Assembly (NCBI GenBank): GCA_016125255.1
Contig: WGMD01000017.1
Coordinates: forward strand, 62,001-126,000
Direction: 5' to 3'
DNA length: 64,000 nt
Origin: Planctomycetota bacterium
GTDB lineage: Bacteria > Planctomycetota > Phycisphaerae > Phycisphaerales > Zrk34
In this document: piece by piece, positions 17,534 to 28,250 of the stretch
Layout of the letters: each line of letters starts with the position of its first letter
How positions within the stretch are numbered: position 1 is the first letter of the stretch
The notes under the pieces: model-generated
The model's input: the letters and a program-made list of their open reading frames with translations, nothing else
The model's database searches: none
Told to the model about the DNA's origin: nothing
Translations under genes and position numbers: made by a program

Positions 17534-17638
17534 TCATTTCACAGCGTAAATGACGGTGAGGATCATGAAGATGATGAACGCCACCAGCAGCGTCGTCTCG
17601 CCGAACCACATGATCTGATCCTTGGTCTCTTCAGTCAT
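17534..17638 (-). CDS. 34-residue single-helix membrane peptide
   Basis: A very short open frame from the ATG at 17636-17638 to a TGA at 17534-17536. It has a good ribosome-binding site (AAGGAG, seven bases before the ATG). The peptide has a charged, acidic N-terminus (MTEETKDQ) followed by one hydrophobic helix (LLVAFIIFMILTVIYAV) ending in Lys. Codons fit the surrounding GC-rich DNA and it is co-directional with the ExeA-like gene. No family is recognised. It could be a small regulatory or assembly peptide of the secretion-type unit. Confidence 0.6.
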   Translation of the reverse strand: MTEETKDQIMWFGETTLLVAFIIFMILTVIYAVK

Positions 17639-17745
17639 GGCCAACTCCTTGTGCCCAAGGCACGAAGCACAACCTTGATAGAAGCCCTATCGGAAGACAT
17701 ATTAGCGCCGTCTTAACTTTTTGCTATCTATTTGCTAGCCAAAGG

Positions 17746-17765
17746 TTAACAATTTATTTTGTTAA
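17746..17765. promoter_or_regulatory. Operator-like palindrome TTAACAA-N6-TTGTTAA
   Basis: Perfect seven-base arms with a six-base AT spacer lie in an AT-rich 130-base gap between two divergent genes, 56 bases before the DUF4185-fusion ATG. Size and symmetry fit a dimeric repressor site. Nearby TTTGCTA is repeated at about 17719 and 17731. No regulator gene is adjacent. Confidence 0.4.
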
Positions 17766-17820
17766 TCTGCTTCACGTGACTCAATTGTCTTGCGCGTCGT
17801 GCGGCTGTGATAATGAAGAC

Positions 17821-19998
17821 ATGCGAACTTCATGCGGTCTGGTGCTGCTCATCGCGGGTGTGGTCGGCTTGTTGGCGCAAGCGGGGAGTGCGGCGGGGGC
17901 GCCGTATCCGCCGAGTCCGGTGGTGGCGTCGATGACATGGCACTGGGACACGCTCAAGACCGCCGCGCCCGGCAGCGACCTCTGGCCCGTCACATGGGCG
18001 GGGGATGACCACTTGTATGTCGCATGGGGCGACGGGGGCGGGTTCGGCGGCACGAACAACGACGGCCGCGTCGCCGCCGGATTCGCCCGCATCGATGGCG
18101 ATCCCGAACACTTCACCGCAATCAACATCAACGGCGGACGCGACACCCAACACCCCGCCGACTTCCCCAAGGCCGGCAAAGTCGACAGTCTCATCGCCGT
18201 CGGCGATCAACTCTACGCATGGGTCAACATGCAGAATGGCAATTGGCCCGATGTGAACATGGCGCTGTATCAGTCCGGGGACCGCGGCGCGTCGTGGCGC
18301 GCCACACCCTGCGTCTTCCCCAAAGGTCAGCAGCTTCGCCCGATCCGTTTCATCAACTTCGGCCGCGCCAACGCCGGCGTCCCCGATGACCTGGCCGGCT
18401 ATGTCTACATCTACGCCTACCGCGCGACGCGCGATGGCGAGGGCCGCGACGCCTATCTGCTGCGCGTCCCCACGGAGAAAATCACTGATCGGGCCGCGTA
18501 TGAATTCTTCACGCAACTCGATGCGCAGGACGCGCCGCGGTGGTCACGCAACGTGGACGATGCCAAACCCGTCTTCACCGATCCGAACGGCCTGCGCATC
18601 GCCGGGGCCGTGTACCACCCGCAGCTTCGCCGCTTCCTTTTTTCGACCTATCACATCAGTCCCGGTCAGCTTGGCGTCTTCGATGCGCCGCGTCCATGGG
18701 GACCGTGGACCACGATCAGCTACCAGGACCGCTTCGGCGACATGGGCGACGGCGGCCACGGCCTCGTGCACGATTTCCCCCTGAAATGGATCAGCCCCGA
18801 CGGCCGCACGCTATGGGCCGTCTTCAGCGTGTACGGCGACGGCGCGCAGCAGGGCGTCAAAGCTCACGATCGCTTCAATCTTGTCAAAGTCACGCTCGAA
18901 CCGCGCGCCGCTGCCGGGCCGACTTCGACCTATTTCCCGCCGCCCGAATCGCAAAGCGGATGGCGAAAGCTCGCCACGCCCGACGATATCCGCCGCCTCG
19001 CCGGCATGGATCCGGCGAAGCTCGACGAATTGCGTGACTGGCTCATCCAGTCGGACCAGCGAAAGTTCGCGGCCGTGGTGATTCGACATGGTTACATCGC
19101 CCTCGAAGTCGAGCGCGATCACAGCAGCGTCAGCGACACCGGCAACATCAAGTCATGCGCGAAGGCGATCTGCGCGACGGTGCTCGCCATCGCCTCGGAG
19201 GAAAGTCAGCGGGGCAGGACGCCGCGGCGCATGACGTTTGAAGACCCGGCGTTTGATTTCATCCCGTGGGCGCAACCTCTGAGCGATCCGCGCAAGAAGG
19301 CGATCACGGTGGGGCAACTGCTCAATCACACATCGGGTATCGCCCCCGAATCGAGCGGCGCGGGCAACAACGGCCCGTGGGAATACATCATGGGGCACAC
19401 CGGCGACCCGAAGACCGCGAAGCTCGCCTTCGATCCCGGCACGAACCTCGACTATTCGACGCAGGCACTCTATCACGCATCGCTCGTCTGCGAGACGGTG
19501 ACTGGCATGCCATATGACCAATTCGCGCGGAAGCAGTTGCTCGAGCCCCTAGGAATCAGTCATGCATGGTTCGAGTATTTCAACGGCGGAGAAGGCATCG
19601 GGCGTCACCCGTCGCATGCCATCGGCCTGTCCGCGCGGGACATGGCGCGCATCGGGTACTGCATGGCGCAACGCGGGAAATGGGGCGAGCGGCAGGTGAT
19701 TCCATCGTGGTTTATCGACATGGCCGCCCAGCCGACGCACAACCTCACCGGCAAAAAAAGCTTCGACCGTGACGCCCGCTCGTTCTCCGCCGGGTGGGAA
19801 CTGCCCGCCAATCTCAGTGACGCCCGCGGCAAAGAAATCCCCGCCGACGCCCGCTTCAAACCGGGGTCCGGCGGGCAGCTTATCGCCTTCGTCCCGAGTC
19901 TCGACCTCGTCGTCGTCCGGCAAACCGGCTCCAGCGGATCGTGGGAATTCGAGGATTACCTCCGCCGGGCGTGTGCGGCCGTGCTCACTCCGCCTTGA
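17821..19998 (+). CDS. Exported DUF4185-like propeller fused to a beta-lactamase-fold serine hydrolase
   Basis: 725 residues from the ATG at 17821, with a signal peptide (cleaved near AQAGSAAGAPYP). Residues about 40-380 resemble DUF4185 proteins, a five-bladed-propeller glycosidase-like family (WPVTWAGDDHLYVAWGDGGGF, YGVYGD-type repeats). Residues about 400-720 form a class C beta-lactamase/esterase-fold domain: the nucleophile motif is Ser445-Cys-Ala-Lys448, the second motif is Tyr545-Ser-Thr (usually Tyr-x-Asn), and the third is Gly682-Ser-Gly-Gly. It therefore looks like an active-site-retaining serine hydrolase, perhaps an esterase acting on sugar-bound substrates. The gene runs convergently into the DUF1080 gene with a 14-base overlap. 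Confidence 0.85.
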   Translation: MRTSCGLVLLIAGVVGLLAQAGSAAGAPYPPSPVVASMTWHWDTLKTAAPGSDLWPVTWAGDDHLYVAWGDGGGFGGTNNDGRVAAGFARIDGDPEHFTAININGGRDTQHPADFPKAGKVDSLIAVGDQLYAWVNMQNGNWPDVNMALYQSGDRGASWRATPCVFPKGQQLRPIRFINFGRANAGVPDDLAGYVYIYAYRATRDGEGRDAYLLRVPTEKITDRAAYEFFTQLDAQDAPRWSRNVDDAKPVFTDPNGLRIAGAVYHPQLRRFLFSTYHISPGQLGVFDAPRPWGPWTTISYQDRFGDMGDGGHGLVHDFPLKWISPDGRTLWAVFSVYGDGAQQGVKAHDRFNLVKVTLEPRAAAGPTSTYFPPPESQSGWRKLATPDDIRRLAGMDPAKLDELRDWLIQSDQRKFAAVVIRHGYIALEVERDHSSVSDTGNIKSCAKAICATVLAIASEESQRGRTPRRMTFEDPAFDFIPWAQPLSDPRKKAITVGQLLNHTSGIAPESSGAGNNGPWEYIMGHTGDPKTAKLAFDPGTNLDYSTQALYHASLVCETVTGMPYDQFARKQLLEPLGISHAWFEYFNGGEGIGRHPSHAIGLSARDMARIGYCMAQRGKWGERQVIPSWFIDMAAQPTHNLTGKKSFDRDARSFSAGWELPANLSDARGKEIPADARFKPGSGGQLIAFVPSLDLVVVRQTGSSGSWEFEDYLRRACAAVLTPP

Positions 19999-20599
19999 TC
20001 TGAATATGACGATACTCCATCGTCCCCCGATCCCCCTCCAAACCGATCGGCCCCGTCGGCGGAAGCTTCAGCGCGTCCTCCAGCACCTCCCCATTGCATG
20101 TGCAGTGCGCCACCCCGTCCTTGACCACCACCTCAATCAAATTCCATTCCTGCGGCTTGTACTTCTTAAGCTCCTTGTACGGCCCGGCGACAAGGTAATC
20201 GCGACATTGCAACTGCGGCTTCCGCAGGAAGATCCCGCTGTCGGCATTGACGGACGCCCGGAACTCGAGCTTGAGCGTGAAGTCCTTGGGGAACTCTTCG
20301 ACCGTGTAAATCTGCCCCGTCAGATGGTCGTTTTCATCGGGGAATTGGATGACGAACACGCCGTCTTTGACGAAGTATCGCCCATCGCTCGACACCGTTT
20401 TGCCGTCGAAGTTTTCGGTGACGTCGCCGGGCTTGGGGTCCTCGCGTTTGGGTTTGACGCGGAAGCACCAGCCGCTCAGATCATGACCATTGAACAAACT
20501 GCGGAAGCCCGGCTCCGGCTGCCACTCGTCCGCCCCGATGGCCAGCGGGCTGAGTGCAAGAAGCATGACGACGCTGATGATCAGACGCAAGGGATGCAT
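19985..20599 (-). CDS. Exported DUF1080 (3-keto-disaccharide hydrolase family) protein
   Basis: 204 residues from the ATG at 20597-20599, with a signal peptide (LLALSPLAIGADEW). The DUF1080 jelly-roll is clear: FRSLFNGHDLSGW near the start, FTLKLEFRASVNADSGIFLR in the middle, EWNLIEVVVKDGVAHCTCNGE and PTGPIGLEGDRGTMEYRHIQIK at the end. Members of the family act on or bind modified sugars; planctomycetes carry many. It is convergent with the preceding fusion gene, so the two are not one operon although both appear to act on exported carbohydrate-related substrates. Confidence 0.93.
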   Translation of the reverse strand: MHPLRLIISVVMLLALSPLAIGADEWQPEPGFRSLFNGHDLSGWCFRVKPKREDPKPGDVTENFDGKTVSSDGRYFVKDGVFVIQFPDENDHLTGQIYTVEEFPKDFTLKLEFRASVNADSGIFLRKPQLQCRDYLVAGPYKELKKYKPQEWNLIEVVVKDGVAHCTCNGEVLEDALKLPPTGPIGLEGDRGTMEYRHIQIKAE

Positions 20600-21015
20600 G
20601 TTCGACCCGCCTGTGAGTTGGCCCAACCGGACCCCGCGCCGGACGCTCCGCCGCGGACGCCGCTCATTGTACCGAACGCCCCCGCGCACCGCCGCGCACC
20701 AGCGCACGTCCCATCGCGTTTTCGACCGCTCCCCGTCCTCCCGCCGTTTTGAGCGTCCCATTCGCGATTTTCGCCCCTCCCAACCCCTCCTTCGGCGCGC
20801 ACGGGCGCGCCCGTGCGCACCGGCGCGGAGCCAAACGACGCGCCCCTGCGCGCCGAATATGAACTTACATCAACGCGTGCGCATCACCGCGCCTGATCGG
20901 TCATCCCGGTGCGCCTTTTGCGCCGCCTCCATGCGCCCGCACGCCCCGTTCCCGCCCGCGCTGCCGTGCCGACGCCGCTGAAATTCCCGCGCTCTTGGCG
21001 GACTCCGCCTTCTCC
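20600..21015. other. Gene-poor GC-rich spacer between DUF1080 and the RAYT locus
   Basis: No convincing coding frame was found. It holds a perfect palindrome with eleven-base arms GCGCACGGGCG (20797-20818) and several GC-rich alternating CGCG runs. A short polypyrimidine run (CCTTCTCCGAG) leads into the REP pair that begins at 21016. Confidence 0.5.
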
Positions 21016-21097
21016 GAGCCGGGCCGCCCCCGGCCCGGTTCTTCCATCCCCCCGCAGCCCCAAGCCCCCGACCCCCGGGTCGGGGGCGGCCCGGCTC
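21016..21097. repeat. Palindromic REP pair (REPIN-like) downstream of the RAYT gene
   Basis: GAGCCGGGCCGCCCCCG (21016-21032) and its exact complement (21081-21097) face each other across 48 bases; each half also folds on itself (GGGCCG...CGGCCC). The pair begins 21 bases beyond the RAYT stop. Sequence and layout match the definition of a REPIN, two inverted REPs forming one long hairpin. Confidence 0.85.
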
Positions 21098-21117
21098 GGA
21101 TGAAAAACGCGAATCCG

Positions 21118-21621
21118 TCAAATCCGCTGTCGTTCGATATACTCGTACACATTCTCAAAATACGTCGGATCCCACACCCACTTGATCGACCCGCACTCCG
21201 CCCACCAGCTCGCCCCCGCCGCCCGCGGCCATCGCTTCGACAGCTCCACGCCCAACCGCCGCTTGAGCAAGGTCCGAATCGTCTTCGCGCCCTTGACGTC
21301 GATCGCCGCTTCGTTTGACCGAACCAGCACGTGAACATGATCCCCGCGCGCCGCGCCGATCATGCAGGCGCATCGCGTCTGAGCGCACACATCGATGAGC
21401 ATCGCCTGCGCCACCCGGCGCTGTGCCGTACTCAACACCACCGGTGCATGCCGCAGCAGGCGCGCTTCCTCAAGCCGCCACTGATCGTCCCGCCCGACAA
21501 TCGGCTCGCCCGGCGCGTTCATCGCGCGGCACACCGTCCCCCGCTCATCGCCGTGCAGACGCATCCCGTACGTGCCCCATGTGATGTGCAGCCCCAGCGG
21601 ATCGGACATGCGCCCCATCAT
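21118..21621 (-). CDS. REP-associated tyrosine transposase (RAYT, Y1_Tnp/IS200-like)
   Basis: About 163-167 residues; the ATG may be 21619-21621, 21616-21618 or 21607-21609, all in frame. Counting from the last, the N-terminus has the RAYT pattern HITWGTYGMRLHGDERGTV, the metal-binding HUH motif is His91-Val-His93 (GDHVHVLV), and the C-terminal helix VYEYIERQR carries the likely catalytic Tyr157. The enzyme should nick and rejoin single-stranded DNA at REP hairpins. Such genes are not insertion sequences with ends of their own; they sit between REP elements, as here. Codon use fits the host. No disrupting frameshift is seen. Confidence 0.87.
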   Translation of the reverse strand: MMGRMSDPLGLHITWGTYGMRLHGDERGTVCRAMNAPGEPIVGRDDQWRLEEARLLRHAPVVLSTAQRRVAQAMLIDVCAQTRCACMIGAARGDHVHVLVRSNEAAIDVKGAKTIRTLLKRRLGVELSKRWPRAAGASWWAECGSIKWVWDPTYFENVYEYIERQRI

Positions 21622-21641
21622 ACAAATCCCCCGCCTTCTCC

Positions 21642-21729
21642 GAGCCGGCCCGCCCCCGGGCCGGTTCTTTTTTCTTCTTCCTGCTCTTACCCCGACCCCG
21701 CAAACCCCGGCCCGAGGGCGGGCCGGCTC
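21642..21729. repeat. Palindromic REP pair (REPIN-like) upstream of the RAYT gene
   Basis: GAGCCGGCCCGCCC (21642-21655) and its exact complement (21716-21729) face each other across 60 bases; the spacer has a polypyrimidine run. The element starts 21 bases before the RAYT start region. It differs from the downstream pair by swapped bases in the stem (GGCCCG versus GGGCCG), with compensation on both sides. Confidence 0.85.
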
Positions 21730-21784
21730 TGACAAGACAAAAAACCCACCCCGCCCCCTCCGCCTTTCGCAACCGTGCCTATCC

Positions 21785-21807
21785 GAGCCGGGCCGCCCCC
21801 GGCCCGG
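21785..21807. repeat. Single REP copy
   Basis: GAGCCGGGCCGCCCCCGG followed by CCCGG forms one hairpin. It is the same type as the pair at 21016-21097 but has no facing partner within 100 bases. Confidence 0.75.
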
Positions 21808-21857
21808 CCTTCCCCTCAAACCGCGTACGTGAAATCCCCGAATCGAAGTCATTTTTT

Positions 21858-22022
21858 CGTAGGGTGCATCAAGCGCAGCGGACCCGCCACGATGTGCGAA
21901 GGCGCGTTCGATCTTCATTCAATCATTCGTCGCGCCGGCGAGGCCTTTGGAAATCCGCTCTCACATTCATCGGCCGCTTCCTCGCCTCGCGTGGCGGGTC
22001 CGCTGCGCTCGACCCACCCTAC
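21858..22022. repeat. Inverted repeat of the GTAGGGTGxxTCAAGCGCAGCGGACC family
   Basis: The segment 21858-21891 (CGTAGGGTG... GCGCAGCGGACC) is matched in reverse by 21990-22022 with only a few differences, enclosing about 100 bases without a gene. A partial third copy is at 30043-30067. The GTAGGGTGGGTC motif recurs in intergenic DNA of several bacterial phyla (recalled, not checked). Confidence 0.8.
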
Positions 22023-22070
22023 CTCGCTACACCGGAGCCGGACCTACGTCACTGTGCGCACTCTACGCCG

Positions 22071-22403
22071 CTACCTCGTTAGTACCGTGTGCATTGCTAT
22101 TGCGTGCAAAAGGATCACGAAGCCGCCGAAGATTGGTATCGCGAGAATTCCTTTCGATTCGCTGGCGTGATCGAATGCAAACGTTGAAACGCAGAGGTAC
22201 AACCCGCCGGCGATACAGATTGGTGACATAAAAAGGACGACGAGAAATTCACCAAAGGCGGCATAATTCTCGCCGGTGGCCTTGTGGAGGTCGTGATAAA
22301 CCTGCGGCGCTTCCGCGAGGTACCACAGCGCCATAATGACCTCAAACCATATGCAGACTTTTATTCGGGCCGGTATCTTCATGTTGTCGAATCCGTACGT
22401 CAT
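22071..22403 (-). CDS. Small membrane protein of unknown function
   Basis: 110 residues from the ATG at 22401-22403. Three hydrophobic segments are visible: about 16-30 (VCIWFEVIMALWYLAEA), 52-74 (FLVVLFMSPICIAGGLYLC), and 85-106 (ILAIPIFGGFVILLHAIAM). Base composition is less GC-rich than the neighbours. It stands alone between a repeat-rich stretch and the groEL terminator. No family is recognised; it could be a recently acquired or fast-evolving membrane protein. It is credible because of its clean topology, not because of homology. Confidence 0.55.
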   Translation of the reverse strand: MTYGFDNMKIPARIKVCIWFEVIMALWYLAEAPQVYHDLHKATGENYAAFGEFLVVLFMSPICIAGGLYLCVSTFAFDHASESKGILAIPIFGGFVILLHAIAMHTVLTR

Positions 22404-22440
22404 GCAAGCACCAAAGGGCGCTTCATATTGATCGCCTAAG

Positions 22441-22473
22441 AAAAACGGCCGAACAGTTTTCGCCGTTCGGCCG
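22441..22473 (-). terminator. Intrinsic terminator of groEL
   Basis: Read on the minus strand, CGGCCGAAC pairs with GTTCGGCCG across a short loop and is followed by five T. It lies 37 bases past the groEL stop. On the plus strand it lacks a T run, so it serves groEL. Confidence 0.85.
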
Positions 22474-22509
22474 TGTGAGTTTCAAAATATCCTGGAATCA
22501 GTCATGGAT

Positions 22510-24141
<1,632 letters not shown>

Positions 24142-24194
24142 GATGTGGGGTCCTTGTTGAGTGTGTGTACGTGTTTGGGTGAATGGTCAGCGGA

Positions 24195-24221
24195 GCGCGG
24201 GGCGTTGCCCCGCCGCTAAAC
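24195..24221. repeat. GCGGGGC...GCCCCGC repeat, copy 1
   Basis: Hairpin GCGGGGCgttGCCCCGC followed by CGCTAAAC, between groES and groEL. The same element in the other orientation occurs at 52948-52974 and 53359-53388. Confidence 0.8.
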
Positions 24222-24232
24222 GGGGGGGAGTG

Positions 24233-24523
24233 TTACTCGACGATGGCGAGGATGTCGTCTTCGTTGACGATGAGCATTTCGTCGGAGCCGACTTTGATTT
24301 CGGTGCCGCCCCATTTATTGAGCAGGACGGTGTCGCCCTTTTTGACTTGCAGCGAGTTGCGTTTGCCGGTCTTTTCGTTGACGGCGCCTTCGCCGACTTC
24401 CAGGACCTTGGCCTGCTGGGGCTTTTCGGCGGCGGACTCGGGGAGGTAGAGGCCGGAGGAGGTCTTGGTTTCGGCTTCCTTGCGCTTGACAAGAATGCGG
24501 TCGCCGAGGGGCTTGATCTTCAT
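24233..24523 (-). CDS. groES: Co-chaperonin GroES (10 kDa)
   Basis: 96 residues from the ATG at 24521-24523. The family core is plain: MKIKPLGDRILVKRKEAETKT at the N-terminus, the mobile-loop region SSGLYLPESA, and KKGDTVLLNKWGGTEIKV and the C-terminal DEMLIVNEDDILAIVE. It caps the GroEL ring. It lies between the receiver-like gene (32 bases upstream) and groEL in one transcription direction. Confidence 0.96.
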   Translation of the reverse strand: MKIKPLGDRILVKRKEAETKTSSGLYLPESAAEKPQQAKVLEVGEGAVNEKTGKRNSLQVKKGDTVLLNKWGGTEIKVGSDEMLIVNEDDILAIVE

Positions 24524-24555
24524 GGGGGGTTGCTCCGAGAAAAAGAGGGTGATGT

Positions 24556-24993
24556 TTATGAGGAGGCGGGCCACTGGCCGCCGTAGTGACGTTCGAGGAG
24601 ACGACGCAGGACATCGAGGACCTGTTCGAGTTCGACGGGCTGATCGAGGACGCTGAAGGCGTCGAGCTTCAGGGCATCGGAGAGCAGTCGATTGTCGGTG
24701 CGGCGATCGAAGATGCGTCCGCGGACGAGGACGGCGGGGGGCGTGGGGCGAAGGCGCTGAATCACGCGCAGGAGTTTGAGCCCGCCGGGGTCGCGCGGCT
24801 GACCGGCGTCGATGACGGCGGCATGGATGGGCTGACGCTCGATGAGCACCGCGGCCTCGTTGGGGTCCGACACGACAATCGACCGCACGCCCTGCGGCGC
24901 CAGCAGCCGGGGCAACTGCGTCGCCCAGTTCTGCTCGCTGACGCTCATCAGCACGTTGAGCCGATTCTCGGATGGATCGCGGACCGCAAGCAT
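24556..24993 (-). CDS. Receiver-like (CheY-fold) protein upstream of groES
   Basis: 145 residues from the ATG at 24991-24993 with a good ribosome-binding site (AAGGAG). The fold alternates strand and helix as in receiver domains: LNVLMSVSE, VRSIVVSDPNEAAVLI, HAAVIDAGQPRDPGGLKLL with a possible phospho-acceptor Asp, PPAVLVRGRI, and FSVLDQPVELEQVLDVLRRLL with Lys replaced by Gln before Pro. The missing conserved Lys and weak acidic pocket suggest a degenerate, possibly phosphorylation-independent receiver. Its position directly before groES suggests it is co-transcribed with the chaperonin genes. Confidence 0.75.
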   Translation of the reverse strand: MLAVRDPSENRLNVLMSVSEQNWATQLPRLLAPQGVRSIVVSDPNEAAVLIERQPIHAAVIDAGQPRDPGGLKLLRVIQRLRPTPPAVLVRGRIFDRRTDNRLLSDALKLDAFSVLDQPVELEQVLDVLRRLLERHYGGQWPASS

Positions 24994-25309
24994 GAATGCT
25001 CCTTAACGTCAAAGAAAGGGGGCAAACGGCGTGCGCGGAGGAGGGGAATGTGCGAAGGCGCAAGCGGCTGTATCAGCACGGGTTGCGCCATTCATGCGTG
25101 AACAGCATTTCCGCAGGTGTCTGCCATGTCGGACCGAAGCGGGTCGCCGCCTGCCATGCTGACAGCCGCCGCCGAAAGCTGAGGGATGGCCATCCCTCAG
25201 CGTTCCCCTCTTCCCGTCCCCCTCCCCGATCCCCTTCCCGCAAGCCCTTTCCCCCCTCCCCGTGCTGTGATAAAGTGAGACTTTCGACCCTTTTACGCAG
25301 GATTTTGCC
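24994..25309. other. Divergent promoter region between the groES operon and aconitase
   Basis: No gene seen. It contains a perfect palindrome with twelve-base arms GCTGAGGGATGG (25178-25201) and a long C-rich polypyrimidine run (about 25200-25265) just before the aconitase gene. No CIRCE element was seen. The stretch GTGATAAAGT near 25268 could be part of the acnA promoter. Confidence 0.5.
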
Positions 25310-28081
25310 ATGACCACCGCGCTCAACGATCCGTTCAAGGCCGTCTCGAAGCTCAAAACGCTCGGCGGCGAAGTCAGCTATTTCGATCTGAAGAAACTCG
25401 CCGCCGCGGGGATCAAGGAGGTCGATTCCCTCCCCGTCTCGATCAAGGTGCTCCTCGAAGCGGCGCTGCGAAACGTCGATGACTTCATCGTCTCGGCGGA
25501 CGATGTGAAGAAAGTCGCGGCTTGGAATGCGAAAGATCCCGGGGCGGTGGAGATTCCCTTCATGCCCGGCCGCGTCGTGCTTCAGGATTTCACGGGCGTC
25601 CCCGCCGTCGTCGATCTGGCGGCCCTGCGCGACGGGTGCAAGCGGCTCGGGGGCGACGTGACGAAGATCAATCCGCTCGTGCCTTGCGACCTCGTCATCG
25701 ATCACAGCGTGCAGGTCGATCACTTTGCGCGCGAAGATGCGCTCGAGTTGAATCTGCTCGTCGAGTTCGAACGCAATCGCGAGCGATACGAGTTTCTCAA
25801 ATGGGGCCAGCAGGCGTTTAAGAATTTCCGCGCGGTTCCGCCGGGCATCGGCATCGTCCATCAGGTCAATCTCGAATACCTCGCCAGCGTCGTCATGACC
25901 AAAGACGGCGTGGCGTATCCTGATTCGCTCGTCGGCACCGATTCGCACACGACCATGATCAACGGGCTGGGCGTCGTCGGATGGGGCGTCGGCGGCATCG
26001 AGGCCGAAGCCGTCATGCTCGGCCAGCCCATCTACATGCTCCTGCCCAAAGTCGTCGGCTTCCGCCTGACCGGCAAACTCCCCGAAGGCGCGACCGCCAC
26101 CGACCTGGTCCTCCGCGTTACCGAAATGCTCCGCAAAGTCGGCGTCGTCGAAACATTCGTCGAATTCTTCGGCGAAGGCACGGCTCAGCTTCCCTTGCCC
26201 GACCGCGCGACGATCGCCAACATGGCCCCCGAATATGGCGCGACCATGGGTTTCTTCCCCGTCGATCATGTCACGCTCGACTACATGAAGATGACCGGCC
26301 GCAGCGCCGAGACGATCGACCTTGTTGAGAAATATGCCAAGGCGCAGGGCATGTGGCTCGATCCGAAAAACGAGCCGCGTTTCACGCAGATTGTCGAGCT
26401 GGATTTGTCGACGGTCGTCCCGTCCCTCGCCGGCCCGAAGCGCCCGCAGGATCGCATCGCGCTGACGGCCATGAAGACCCAGTGGGAATACGACCTGACC
26501 AACACGTTCGGCAAGGCGAACCACACGCACGATTCGACCGGCACTTCCATGATGGCCGAGGGCGCCATGCTCGAGGACGCCGCGCAGGCCGCCGTCGCCA
26601 CCGAGCCCGCCGACCCGGGGGAATACGGCGTCCCCGTCTCGTACAACGGCAAGTCGTTCAAGCTCAAGCACGGCGCCGTCGTCATCGCCGCCATTACGTC
26701 ATGCACGAATACGTCCAACCCGAGCGTCCTCGTCGCCGCGGGTCTGCTCGCCAAGGCGGCGGTCGAGAAGGGGTTGACGGTGAAGCCGTGGGTCAAGACT
26801 TCGCTCGCCCCCGGGAGCCGCGTCGTCACGGATTACCTCGCCGATGCGAAGCTCGACACGTATCTCGACAAGATCGGTTTCAACACCGTCGGCTACGGCT
26901 GCACGACCTGCATCGGGAACTCCGGCCCCCTCCCCGACGAAATAGCGAAAGCCGTCGAAACCGGTGACCTCGTCGTCGCCTCCGTCCTCTCCGGTAATCG
27001 CAACTTCGAGGGCCGCATCAATCCGCATGTGAAGGCGAATTATCTCGCGTCGCCCCCGCTCGTCGTCGCCTACGCCCTTGCCGGCTCGACCGACATCGAC
27101 CTGACCACAGAGCCCCTCGGTCAAGGCAAAAACGGCCCCGTCTACCTCAAAGACATCTGGCCCACGAGTGACCTGATCCGCAAAACCGTCGCGTCATGCG
27201 TCAAGCCCGAGCAGTTCGCCGCCCGCTACGGTGCGGATGTTAACAAGGGTCCGGCGCAGTGGCAGAAAATCGACGCGCCGACGGGTGATCTCTACAAGTG
27301 GAAAGATTCGTCCACGTACATTCAGCACCCGCCGTTCTTCGCCGACATGACGCAGGACGTGAAACCGATCGCGACGATCACCGGCGCCCGCTGCCTCGCC
27401 ATGCTCGGCGACTCCGTCACGACCGATCACATCTCCCCCGCCGGTGCGATCAAGGCCGACACCCCCGCCGGCAAATACCTCATCGCGCACGGCGTCGAAA
27501 AGAAGGACTTCAACAGCTACGGCTCCCGCCGCGGCAACGACCGCGTCATGACCCGCGGCACCTTCGCCAACATCCGCGTCCGCAACCAACTCGCCCCCGG
27601 CACCGAAGGCGGCTACACCACCGACTTCACCACCGGCAAAGTCGCCTTCATCTACGACGCCTCCGTCAACTACAAAAACGCCGGCACCCCGCTGATCGTC
27701 CTCGCCGGCAAAGACTACGGCATGGGCTCATCCCGCGACTGGGCCGCCAAGGGCACCTACCTCCTCGGCGTCAAAGCCGTCATCGCCGAATCCTACGAAC
27801 GCATCCACCGCTCCAACCTCGTCGGCATGGGCGTCCTCCCGCTGGTCTACAACAAAGGCGAAAGCGCCAAAACGCTGGGCCTCACCGGCCGCGAGACGTT
27901 CAACATCGCCATCGACGACCACGTCAAACCCGGCCAGCAAATCAAAGTTACCGCCACCGACGAATCCGGCAAGAAGACCGAGTTCACAACCTTGTGCCGC
28001 ATCGACACCCCCGTCGAAGTCGCCTACTACCGCAACGGCGGCATTCTGCATACGGTGCTGAGGAAGATTGCTAAAAGTTGA
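25310..28081 (+). CDS. acnA: Aconitate hydratase (AcnA/IRP type)
   Basis: 923 residues. TCA-cycle enzyme that isomerises citrate to isocitrate via cis-aconitate using a [4Fe-4S] cluster. The cluster ligands are the Cys in [11 protein letters not shown] and the two in [13 protein letters not shown]. Other landmarks are [44 protein letters not shown], and the swivel-domain [45 protein letters not shown]. Length is slightly above the usual 890-900. It is transcribed away from the groES operon and is followed by an AT-rich gap, not by other TCA genes. Confidence 0.97.
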   Translation: MTTALNDPFKAVSKLKTLGGEVSYFDLKKLAAAGIKEVDSLPVSIKVLLEAALRNVDDFIVSADDVKKVAAWNAKDPGAVEIPFMPGRVVLQDFTGVPAVVDLAALRDGCKRLGGDVTKINPLVPCDLVIDHSVQVDHFAREDALELNLLVEFERNRERYEFLKWGQQAFKNFRAVPPGIGIVHQVNLEYLASVVMTKDGVAYPDSLVGTDSHTTMINGLGVVGWGVGGIEAEAVMLGQPIYMLLPKVVGFRLTGKLPEGATATDLVLRVTEMLRKVGVVETFVEFFGEGTAQLPLPDRATIANMAPEYGATMGFFPVDHVTLDYMKMTGRSAETIDLVEKYAKAQGMWLDPKNEPRFTQIVELDLSTVVPSLAGPKRPQDRIALTAMKTQWEYDLTNTFGKANHTHDSTGTSMMAEGAMLEDAAQAAVATEPADPGEYGVPVSYNGKSFKLKHGAVVIAAITSCTNTSNPSVLVAAGLLAKAAVEKGLTVKPWVKTSLAPGSRVVTDYLADAKLDTYLDKIGFNTVGYGCTTCIGNSGPLPDEIAKAVETGDLVVASVLSGNRNFEGRINPHVKANYLASPPLVVAYALAGSTDIDLTTEPLGQGKNGPVYLKDIWPTSDLIRKTVASCVKPEQFAARYGADVNKGPAQWQKIDAPTGDLYKWKDSSTYIQHPPFFADMTQDVKPIATITGARCLAMLGDSVTTDHISPAGAIKADTPAGKYLIAHGVEKKDFNSYGSRRGNDRVMTRGTFANIRVRNQLAPGTEGGYTTDFTTGKVAFIYDASVNYKNAGTPLIVLAGKDYGMGSSRDWAAKGTYLLGVKAVIAESYERIHRSNLVGMGVLPLVYNKGESAKTLGLTGRETFNIAIDDHVKPGQQIKVTATDESGKKTEFTTLCRIDTPVEVAYYRNGGILHTVLRKIAKS

Positions 28082-28250
28082 CATCTTGCAGACCGCAAAT
28101 GGCTAGTGAGCGCGCTTGCGAATAAATACTGTCGAAATTACAGGGTCAATCCTTGGTGACAAACACGTTGATTAGCTGTTTACGATGAAGATCGTAACGC
28201 GCGCAATACAAACGGCTTGAATTTGCGGATTACATTGCCCGGGTGCGTCT

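Noticed and set aside
24994-25309. CIRCE element for groES/groEL
   Set aside because: No TTAGCACTC-N9-GAGTGCTAA-like inverted repeat was found before the receiver gene, groES or groEL.
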